A stretch of 64,000 nucleotides of DNA from assembly GCA_940671915.1 (NCBI GenBank), contig CALNVZ010003435.1, positions 6,759,972 through 6,823,971 of the forward strand, given 5' to 3'. The stretch's first letter is position 1. Each line of letters starts with the position of its first letter. The position numbers and the translations under genes are program-made. Source of the stretch: Paracentrotus lividus. Lineage: Eukaryota; Echinodermata; Echinoidea; Camarodonta; Echinidae. Below, in pieces: positions 55,720 through 64,000 of the stretch. Under the pieces are notes generated by a model, which searched no databases, was not told where the DNA came from, and saw only the letters and a list, made by a program, of their open reading frames with translations.

Positions 55720-57248
55720 CTGTGAAAAAAAGATAGAAATAATATAGAATCAAAATGACACAAGAAGTTACCATCAAGCGTGGAGTGACAAGGAAGGAAA
55801 ATAAGGCTACGTGATATTATTATCCTTATCCCTGCTGGTAAAACATTATAGCGTTTGTAATTAAAACGCAGATATGTAGGCCCCTATGACAAAAAATATA
55901 TATTTTACATCCTGCAATAACACTATTTATATTTTAATTACTGATAAAGGGAGACGAAATAAAATGTGAGAGCCAATGGAATAGATTGGAACAGCTTGAA
56001 GACTGGGAAATAGAGGCCCTGTAATAAAATATAATTGTAATTTGTTACAAATAAAAAATGTAATTTGGTGGCCCCTTTTATAAGCTCTGCTTCTCCGGGA
56101 TCACCAAAGCATCCGCCATTGTATTTATTATTTTTTTTGTAAATATTTTGTTATCAGTTTGTTTGTATTTTGTATTTTGTATTTTTGATGATGGTCATCC
56201 AATAAATGAAATGAAAAATAAAACGATGATGAGACGTTATGATTATAATTTTTTATAATGTTACAACATGACGGTAATCAATGGAGAGCACAAAAAAGAA
56301 TACTCATTTGTCAAGCGTCAAAACGACAGTATCAAATAGACATTGTGGAAAGGAATGACTCACTTGCTGATTTGAAGACATGCGATCTTCTCCAGATCTT
56401 GCTGAGGTCCTTTGCTGGGCAGCATGAACCTCTTCAAGTGCCTTAGATCCCACTCTATAACCTTTTCCCCTGTCACAGCATTATGTAAAGTGACTTGAAG
56501 ACGAGACACACCGGCGAGGTAGTTCCCAGAGAGTTTTAGTCGTTCGGAATCCTTGTTCGGCACCACGCTAACTCGTATCACATCTGGATAACAGAACAAT
56601 AGACAACTCAATATGCATAGAAATTGTTGTTGAGGGGGGGGGGGAGAGCTAAGAAATACAATAAATTAACGACGAAGATGAAAGAACGCAAACGATTTAA
56701 ATTGCAAGAGACGTCGATAGGTACTTAAATACTTAAAATGCAACACGAAATCTTTCCTATGGCATTATGTTTTTGTTTTTGTTTTTTTTTGCTTTTTGTG
56801 ATATTAAAAAAAAAAACATTGATAGACGTAATACCATTATCAAAATTTATTCTATTATTTTCATAATTTTTTTTACATAACTTTCTGGACACAATATCTG
56901 TCATTATGGATGTGTGTTCTTACCTGTACCGTAACCGGGTATTGAAGTGAGTTCCTTCGTTTCAGTGGCAGGTACCAGGAGTTTCTTGAAGATATCAATC
57001 CAATCCTGGGCCTCCGTCTCGCTCTCTCCAGCCAGGGTCAGCACCACCGAGGATCCCTTCATGAACTCGAAGGCCCTGGGTTGGCTCTTTGAGATGACCC
57101 TTCTGATCTGAGTGATGCCCTCCAGGAGGAGACTGGTCACTGTCTTGTTGTAAGCTCCTTTCTCCAGGTACAGCTCCAGGAGGACTGAGGATCGCTCCGT
57201 GTCCTTGGTAGCGTTAGGTCGGATGACAAGCCACTTCCTCTTCCATGC
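54003..57248 (-). CDS. DOK/IRS-like PH-PTB adaptor with long acidic tail, 5'-partial, three exons
   Basis: Spliced exons 57248-56924, 56583-56364 and 55719-54003 (complement) give 753 residues in a consistent frame. In order: a PH domain (AWKRKWLVIRPN to DWIDIFKKLLV), an IRS-type PTB domain (DVIRVSVVPN to YERLSSAIT), and about 540 residues of acidic, Glu/Ser/Thr/Pro/Val-rich disordered tail ending DTAM. PH followed by IRS-type PTB is the arrangement of DOK and IRS proteins, which dock to phosphotyrosine of receptors at the plasma membrane (family knowledge). The exon with the start codon, encoding the first PH strand, was not found between 57249 and 64000. Unlike typical DOK proteins, the tail has no tyrosine. 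No precise orthologue is claimed. Confidence 0.82.
54511..54591 (-). repeat. Exact 27-bp triplication in the DOK-like coding sequence
   Basis: tcggcactcgggacagagac followed by ttccgtt occurs three times in direct succession, encoding ETEVSVPSA three times. The copies are identical at nucleotide level, so the expansion is recent or gene-converted. Confidence 0.95.
55720..56363 (-). other. Intron of the DOK-like gene
   Basis: AT-rich intron; near 56160-56190 it has repeated ttttgtattttgtatttt phrases. Donor gtgagt and acceptor cacag read on the - strand. Confidence 0.7.
56364..56583 (-). CDS. DOK-like exon: first part of IRS-type PTB domain
   Basis: On the - strand the acceptor is ctgttatccag and the donor gtgagt; the exon is 220 nt. 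Two bases complete Asp, then VIRVSVVPNKDSERLKLSGN, YLAGVSRLQVTLHNAVTGEK, VIEWDLRHLKRFMLPSKG and QQDLEKIACLQIS. The L..LKRF segment corresponds to the conserved LRRF/LRRY strand of DOK and IRS PTB domains with the phosphotyrosine-contacting Arg. It ends with AA that joins T of the last exon. Confidence 0.85.
56584..56923 (-). other. Intron of the DOK-like gene
   Basis: Short intron with T-runs and a ten-base G-run on the + strand near 56634. GT-AG on the - strand. Confidence 0.75.
56924..57248 (-). CDS. DOK-like exon: PH domain
   Basis: On the - strand the acceptor is tttctttgaag and the donor gtaaga; the exon is 325 nt and starts in phase 0. It reads AWKRKWLVIRPNATKDTERS, SVLLELYLEKG, SLLLEGITQIRRVIS, AFEFMKGSSVVLTLAGESET and EAQDWIDIFKKLLVPATET. 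The KRKWLVI strand and the C-terminal helix with its invariant Trp (DWIDIFKKL) are the hallmarks of PH domains. The first strand (usually GYL...) must come from an upstream exon not located here. Confidence 0.86.
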
Positions 57249-58390
57249 CTTCAAAGAAACAAGAGAAGAATCGTCATTACTTATCTCATAATGATGTACG
57301 CGACGGCATTATTGTAAAATAAAAAGGAGAAACCATTTTGGAACAGGTTTGAATGTTTAAATTCCAAAATATGTCATGTTTTTATTTTCTTTATAGGGGG
57401 AGGTAAATCATTCAATAATTGGAATCGTGTTTACATGATTGCGGTCGGCATGAATGATCTCTGTCAATTTCAACGAAATGAAAGACTTTGAATTTCATCA
57501 ACTAACAACAATAATCGCAATCGCTCTACATATAAATATGATAATTTTCATCAAAAGTCCACGGTACATCTGTGTAACCGTACGATGTATTTATAACTTG
57601 GGGTGGCAAAAATATTACAATGAAAGAGCCTTGCGCCGCATGTTTAATACGGATGGAGGAAACGATATGCAGCTGTAATATTAGGCAAAGTCTATACGGC
57701 GTTTTATCTGTTTATACTGAAGAAACTAAAAACGCCTACTTCACCAAGCATGGACAGCAAATTGAGCTATTCGTTCAAAGTGAAATTTCATACCACAATT
57801 TTTAGCACAAAAAATATTTCATACCATGTAGACAAAGCCCCCTCCCCCCCCCCCAAGTCCTGATTTTGCTGTCCATACTATGGAAGATCGGAATAATTGT
57901 ATGTTTCGTAAGCCACCAAGACATTTCACATCGAATGGACAGCCCCGCCAACTCTTGCTATGTTGTGACCCCATATTTTATTTATTTGCACGCTAAGATT
58001 ATGGACAGCGCGAAATATGTTTTTAATGACAGGTTATATACAGTTACAGCAGTGGCCGAGCAAATATAGCCTATACCAGTTCGCGCGATAGTCACATATT
58101 ATACAAGAAGAGAATGTTTGTGATTATATTGGATAAACCGAATGTACTTTAATAGAATGACTGTTTCACATTAGTTGTCTTATCAATAACATCCTGTATT
58201 TTAACATGACGTACAATCGTTTATATATACAGCCAAGATAATGTTGTAAGATTATGGGGCTTGGTCGCTTTGATGACACTGTATACTGTGACAGTATACT
58301 GAGCTAAGGGCACGACTCCCAAACATTACGAAAGTGCGTCCACATGCTCCCATGAAATGTTAAAACTTCAGACAAAAAAAAAATAAAAAA

Positions 58391-58421
<31 letters not shown>

Positions 58422-58699
58422 TACATCATTACACACAATTGACACATTTAAAAAAAAAGAAAACTATCAACAAAAATATTGCCCCCGCGAATACCAAAAT
58501 GTTCGCCATTTTCCTTTCCTTGATTAATAAAACAAAACAAAACAAACGATAAGTCCTAGCGGGTCCTTCTTCTCTGCATTAGGTACTGTTCGGATATCAC
58601 GACACAAAAAGAAAGACAAATCACACACAAACCTATAGGCGAATGGTTTATGATGCATGACTATCATTATGGATGTAATTGAGGCAACCCCTTTAACCG
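57249..58699. other. Upstream part of the DOK-like gene or its 5' intron; no exon recognised
   Basis: No convincing - strand exon encoding the start of the PH domain was seen. A (TAAA)n(TAA)n microsatellite lies at 58390-58423, and a small hairpin (gtatactgt / acagtatac) near 58280. Confidence 0.45.
58390..58423 (+). repeat. (TAAA)n(TAA)n microsatellite
   Basis: About five TAAA units pass directly into about five TAA units. Confidence 0.9.
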
Positions 58700-58703
58700 A
58701 GTA

Positions 58704-59471
58704 GGGCAATTCCAAGCAAAACAGGACATGGAGCTGAAATTTTAATGTAGCGCTGTACCTTTGAAAATGCAAATTAGGATCTGAAGTTACCACAAAGGCT
58801 TCTTTACAACACAACCAATGATATAAGTTTTAAAAAATTGCAATTCAGTATTCTTGCGCTGAATAATTGATCAAACCCAAATTTGCACATGGGACTGTGG
58901 GGCTTTAAATGCCTCTTATTCTTATATCTAGTCACTTTTTGCCGATTTGTTTGTTTGTTTTGGCTTAATGTAATTATCATGGACTACTCCAACAAACTTT
59001 GGTATCAATATTTCTTTATAATGCATTTCTCCTCACGAAAAAGACCGGGAAACCAGATGTCACTCCGTAACCGTCACTCCGTAAACGCATGGGTTCAAGT
59101 TTTAAGTCATAATTAACAAAATATTCCACCAATTTTTTTAATGCAAGGTGGCATATTATACCTAGAATAACATAGAATCCAATCAATAATTCAAAATTGT
59201 GATAGCTATTTAAATTTCACAGAGTTTAAGCAAAATGTTTTCTGCTCAAATATGCATGTCCATTTTGAGTCACTCCGTAACCATGATTATGAATATTGAT
59301 ATCTCATTAAGAGCATCACTATAAAAAAAAATTATCATTTTGAAAAGAGGGTACCATCAGCTTTTGTCATGAACCATTTCTTTGTAAATAAAGATTAAAG
59401 TATGGATGATAAACTTGTTTGAATGCTGAAATGTTGCTTCTGAATGTCACTCCGTTACCTTGGAACTGCCC
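58704..59471. mobile_element. 768-bp MITE with 4-bp target duplication and repeated CACTCCGTAACC motif
   Basis: The ends GGGCAATTCCAAG and (reverse complement) GGGCAGTTCCAAG are inverted repeats. AGTA lies immediately outside both (58700-58703 and 59472-59475), consistent with a target-site duplication. The right half carries TCACTCCGTAAC four times, once as TCACTCCGTTAC, near 59058, 59073, 59270 and 59447. No coding capacity. Confidence 0.65.
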
Positions 59472-59475
59472 AGTA

Positions 59476-60604
59476 CTACTAGTCAAACTAGTTGTTCCTG
59501 GTAAGTTATAGTAATCCAAGGTGATAAAAGACAGTAGCTACATGATTAGCCTTATACCAAACAAAGATAATACAAATCAAGGATTACATTTGAATGATGA
59601 CGCATTTGTAGTGATGTCGTTTACAGAAGACTGAAGGTAATATTTGAACGTTATTCGGTCAGTCAATGTATCAACTGATTAGCACTATTTGCAAAAATGT
59701 GGTTTAAACACGACCTCCAAATTCAATTGGTATTATCTTATAGGGACCTTCAACTGGAAAGAAAAATCGTGTAACTTTGGAAATAAAATTCTATTTTCTT
59801 AAGGAGCAATAAACATTATAAGGCTAATCTCAATTCTCACTATTATACAAGTCAGGTGGGGGGGGGGGGGCGCGGCTCGCAATTTTTTTATATATTTTTA
59901 TTTTTTTTTAATAATCCCAACTGTGCGATCGTCTCGGAAATTACTTTATCAATCAACCTCTGGAATATTAATGTTCGAAACACGGAGATAAGTTTCAACT
60001 CATGATAACTAATATGATATTCATAATAATTGAAAGTATGCAACCGTAATAAAGCTGTACACACAAGTACTGATATTATGCATGTAAGCTTTGCCGAAAT
60101 AAGTCTTGTTTTTTTTTTTTTTTTAAATACTTCCCACGAAAACCAACAACTTACCAATACCACTCACGCACTGGTTAATTGTAAACAAGACCTGTGACTT
60201 TTCAGTATATAATTCCAATGAAATAAACGGAATTTCGAATTGTTGTTTTGATCTTGCTGTGGTTTTCGATGGAATGTTGACAATGAGTAATTATTATTTC
60301 CATCCTATAATGAATGATAATGCCAACTCGTAACGATTGGAAATGTGCAGGAGATTAACTAAAAATATAACAGAAATCATTGATGATTTTTTTTTTCTCT
60401 ACATCTTTTATTCTTTTTTTTATAATTTTTGTGTGAAAAGTACTTGGAGCACATATCGGGTCCTACATGTTTGTCCCGCATATGTGCTGAACAAAAATAA
60501 GTCCTCATAAACTGCGAGTTGAGGTCAGATATGATGTCAAGGGTCTTGGATGCCTCTATATGTAAACAAGCGCAATTTAAAACATCGTAACTCTGAAAGC
60601 ATTT
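59476..60604. other. AT-rich non-coding sequence
   Basis: No gene recognised. It contains a G-run near 59857 and T-runs near 60107 and 60388. Confidence 0.45.
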
Positions 60605-60657
60605 TAATGCTGGTCATACAGAATCAGTACAGTACTGATTCTGTATGACCAGCATTA
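60605..60657. repeat. Perfect 53-nt palindrome with one-base centre
   Basis: TAATGCTGGTCATACAGAAT followed by CAGTAC is mirrored exactly as its reverse complement after a single A at 60631. Each arm is 26 bp with no mismatch. Confidence 0.95.
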
Positions 60658-60921
60658 CACCGTACACCGTATATTTATTATGAACGACAAATCAGTTGGA
60701 AAGTAGTTTCTATATGGAAAATCATATTCCTCTTAGCATTAAATCAAACGACCGTAACCCTGAAAAGTGACACCAAATCAACCCACATGTACGGATAGAA
60801 TGTACGGAAGTATAAGGGTATCTATATAAGCTGTGAATAAATTATCAGTTTTATTCATGGCCCACAGACTACCATAATACGCGATTGCAGAGCTTGGACA
60901 CACCTGTCATAGGTTTATATC

Positions 60922-61302
60922 CACTTGGTCTAACAGCAGTTGGTCCAATTCTATGTTTGTCTGATACAACATGAACTAAACCCATTTCGTCTACTGACAA
61001 TTTGGTCTAATACATGCTTGGTCTGATTGTCAATTCGTCTTATAGCCAAATTGCATTTCGGGCTAGTTCCAAAATGAATATTTGGTCTATTACCAGTTTG
61101 TTAAAGGAAGCGACCAAGACCAAGAGAACATTAGATGAAATGGACAATAGACAAAATGGAAATGAGACTAAACGGTAAATGCGCGAAGTGTCAGTTAGAT
61201 CAAAAGGTAATTAGACGAAATGGTTGTAGACGAAATGAAATTAGAGCATGTGACTATTGTGAGACCAAACGGGCATTAGTCAAAAATGGTTTGGACCAAG
61301 TG
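60922..61302. repeat. Modular foldback element of TTGGTCTAAT-type units
   Basis: The left half is a chain of ~15-20 nt modules such as CACTTGGTCTAACAGC, AATTTGGTCTAATAC, ATTTCGTCTACTGAC and ATATTTGGTCTATTACC. The right half has them in inverse orientation (attagacgaaatgg, gagactaaacgg, gagaccaaacgggc, ggaccaagtg). The outer ends CACTTGGTC.AA are inverted repeats. A single open frame through the right half is compositional. Confidence 0.75.
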
Positions 61303-61343
61303 ACAATTTACCGTCACATATAGCCTACATGTGTACAAATGAC

Positions 61344-61480
61344 AAAGGTTTGCGATCAATTGCAAATTTTAAAGAACAGTCATATTGGTTCTAAGGCCCT
61401 ATTTTGTTAGGCCTTTTTTCTTGCACAAAAAGCGCTTGCCATACTGATGTTGATTGGTTATTGCCATTTTGCGCTGGTGT
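61344..61480 (+). mobile_element. Relative of the 44552 mini-MITE, right end degraded
   Basis: It starts AAAGGTTTGCGATCAATTGC, like the terminal repeat of the 44552 element, and shares aaagaaca, acaaaaagc.cttgc, gttgattggttattgcc and attttgc. The right terminal repeat is not preserved. Confidence 0.55.
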
Positions 61481-64000
61481 GACCATGCATACCAAGTATT
61501 ATTTATAGGAATAGATTGTGATTATCATTATCTCTTTACAATGTAATGAGCAACGTTTATTATCTTGGTGGTATTTCTCGTTTATTTACATGGTTGATAA
61601 AAATTGGTTCACCATGCTTGTATTCAAAGCAAATTATTGGCTACCTTGACCAATGCGGTATACCAATTTAAGAAAATAGAAAAATTTACGTGACGTTTTT
61701 GTTTTTGTTTTTGCTTTTTAAATGAAATATAATTGTTTTTGTTGGTCATTTTGCAAGGATTTGTTCCAGTGGTACATAATGAACCGCTAAAGGGCTACTT
61801 GCTGTCAGTGACGTAGAGAATTATGTGGGTCAAAATGAAAGGTCAACAACATTTATTATGAAAATAATAATATTGAGGTTGTTTTTCATTTTGTTGTCTG
61901 TGTGACGTCTATATATCCGGTATGCCATGCATGAGGCCAAACACGTATACGTAATATACATTAGCAATTCGCTTTATATAGAAACCTAATATAAGTAATA
62001 AAGTGAAAGTAAATAAGGGGAAACGAAAAAGTAAAATTCAAATTACAGGTGGGGAAATCATGAAATTTAGCTCTGATCCTTTTTAATTGTAGTTGATGGA
62101 GAGGGCGTCGCGAGGGCGTCCGATAGGGATAATGTGTAAGAGTGAGTGAAGACGAATAACAATATCCTAACACACTTGGTCGTCACTTTCTTTTATGGCA
62201 GTTACCTTTCATCATGACTAATTCTAAATTTTAAAAAGCGAAAGCTAACTTTGCCACACCCGCTGAAACATAGGCCTACATGATTTGTTTACAGCACTAA
62301 ATAACCATTTCCCCTTGAATACAAGTTTTTTCTACATGCGCTTTCTATTTCTTATAGGCCTACACGTATATACATGTTTACAGCGTTGTACATACCAACA
62401 TGTTCTAAGCACTCCATAAAAAATTTCTCCATACCATTTCTGTATACATAATATTCATGCACCCACATAGGTATAGCACGAAAGTATACACGATGAGGCA
62501 AACCCCACGGATAAACAAACCTACTTGACCCCGTAACAATACACCCCATAATCTTTTGTCAAAACCTATACAGCGTTGTGACTCCACGGGATACAAATGT
62601 TTGAGGTCGTGACCAAACTCCCTTCTTCTTCTTCCATGAAATTGAACCTGGTCCCTTCCGAGATTGATGCAGCCAATGCTAGGAGATGACAAAATAACGG
62701 GCGTAGCCAAGAAAAAAAAAGGGGGGGGAGGGGCTTGGGGCGGGGCGACACCCCCTTTTCCCCCCAGTCTGCTAAATTCGAAAAATGTCGGAAGAACCCC
62801 TTAAAGATTGGAAGGGGAAGGGTTTGGAAAAGTTCAGCGAACTAGTTATTCAGAAATTGTCCTCAGCCCCCATTAAACGAACTGCCCCAAGACATGTTAA
62901 ACATTCCATAACAATATTCTTGCGCTCGTCAAAACAAGTTACCTCTGACTTTTGAACAAAATAATAACGACACAAGAAAACAAGCTTGTGCTCGACATCA
63001 ACGCTTTCGTTTGGTAATGTTAGCAATGAAAGCCATAAAATGTATTCAACGAGTAGTATTTCTACCATTATCTTCAATTAATAAGCAAAATTACTTGTTT
63101 CTAAAAAGTAGATAATGACCTATCAGGAACTATCCAGAACGGATATTTTTTACTGAATCGGTAACAGGAACATATCTGTTAAAATGTTGGTTTCGTCAAG
63201 AATGGAGTTCCTATATTTTGAACCAACCCTTTTCGTAAACGACAATGAAAATAATGTAAACAGTTCTACAATAAAGACTGTACACCTTACGTGAAGGTTC
63301 CAACGCTGTTGGAACATGGTTGAAGTATGTATAAAGGTCTGCAAAAAATAACCTTATTTAGGTGAAAGTACTATTCACTATCACAGCGGGTGTAAACAAA
63401 CCACGAACGAACACGCCGCATGTAAATATTGTTTACGGGGTGTGGTCGAAACAATAGTGGGAGAGAAAGTATAGTCATAAACATGTAGGCTACACAGATA
63501 CACGAGACACTTTACAGCTTCACTACTTTGCAAGTGAAACTGGAAGTTTACGAATTTCGTATATAATATTACGCTATATACATTTTCACCATTCGAATGT
63601 ATATACAATCAAACGGCATAGGTCTGACTTTATTTCATATTCTTTCTTTTGCTTTCTTTATGCAGGAATACAAATAGAAAGTATGACGAATCATATTTAT
63701 TGGCGGGGGGGGGGGGGGGGGAGTGGGTTACTCAACGCTGGCGATCGTCTATGGTTTTATAACAAGGGGCGGGGCAAGTTGTTAACGCTCCCATAAACAC
63801 AAGAATATGTTGCAAATATTGTAATAAGATGGACGAGTTCACATCACTTTCTCCACGATCATACAGACATTCGAGGGATGCTGACTTGACAACTCCAATT
63901 TGAATAATCAAATAATAAGTGCCAATCATATTATTCAAGTACACGAGCATTACACAATCCTCATCATTTGAAGACTAGATAATGCAAATACTCCTCGCTA
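61481..64000. other. AT-rich non-coding sequence, no gene recognised
   Basis: Only short open frames without recognisable domains. G-rich stretches occur near 62721-62755 and a run of 17 G at 63705-63721. If the DOK-like gene has a distant first exon it could lie here or beyond; I could not identify it. Confidence 0.45.
63705..63721 (+). repeat. Run of 17 G
   Basis: Uninterrupted G-run between ttggc and agtggg, among the longest G-runs in the window. Confidence 0.95.

Noticed and set aside
62201..62240. Possible first exon of the DOK-like gene (ATGATGAAAG|gtaact on the - strand)
   Set aside because: Only three codons, phase does not fit the phase-0 start of the PH exon, and no PH first strand is encoded.

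Overview
This is a eukaryotic, AT-rich, intron-rich window, most likely from a marine invertebrate and plausibly an echinoderm such as a sea urchin. That assignment is an inference from three things: the MTSS-family gene structure, the many small foldback and MITE-like repeats, and strong over-representation of the palindromic octamers TAGGCCTA and TACATGTA. There are no prokaryotic features.

Two protein-coding genes are supported, and they converge tail to tail. On the + strand, ten exons from 10893 to 42627 encode nearly all of an MTSS1 (missing-in-metastasis / metastasis suppressor 1) orthologue. It has an I-BAR (IMD) domain, a Ser-rich region, a proline-rich region with long poly-Ser and Gln-rich tracts, and a C-terminal WH2 actin-binding motif ending in TNDRSAPRI. 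The first roughly 70 residues of the I-BAR domain were not found and should lie upstream of the window. On the - strand, three exons between 57248 and 54003 encode a DOK/IRS-like adaptor: a PH domain, an IRS-type PTB domain, and a very long acidic tail with no tyrosine. Its first exon was not found. Both proteins are membrane-proximal adaptors, but nothing here shows that they work together.

Layout. 1-3363 has no recognisable gene and includes a patch (about 1184-2495) completely free of AAAA/TTTT. 3364-12899 is a head-to-tail duplication of a 4.7-4.8 kb block that carries one I-BAR exon; the two copies differ mainly by small indels, and the exon is intact only in copy 2. 12900-34959 holds two more I-BAR exons in large introns filled with diverged tandem repeats and at least two TIR elements. 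34960-35451 is an array of five ~80-bp units, each containing a 3' splice acceptor plus the start of the same I-BAR exon. 35452-42627 holds the remaining MTSS1 exons, with six apparent single G/C losses clustered in two adjacent exons and with foldback elements in the introns, one of which has a telomeric TTAGGG loop. 42628-54002 is intergenic and contains a mini-MITE, an inverted pair of SINE-like sequences and a decayed non-LTR retrotransposon tail. 54003-57248 is the DOK-like gene. 57249-64000 is repeat-rich and includes a 53-nt palindrome, a modular foldback element and a MITE with a 4-bp target duplication.

The most interesting signals are the five-fold splice-acceptor array, the telomere-loop foldback family, the tyrosine-free DOK-like tail, and the clear signs of local assembly problems (indel-dominated duplication, clustered homopolymer frameshifts, homopolymer-free patch).
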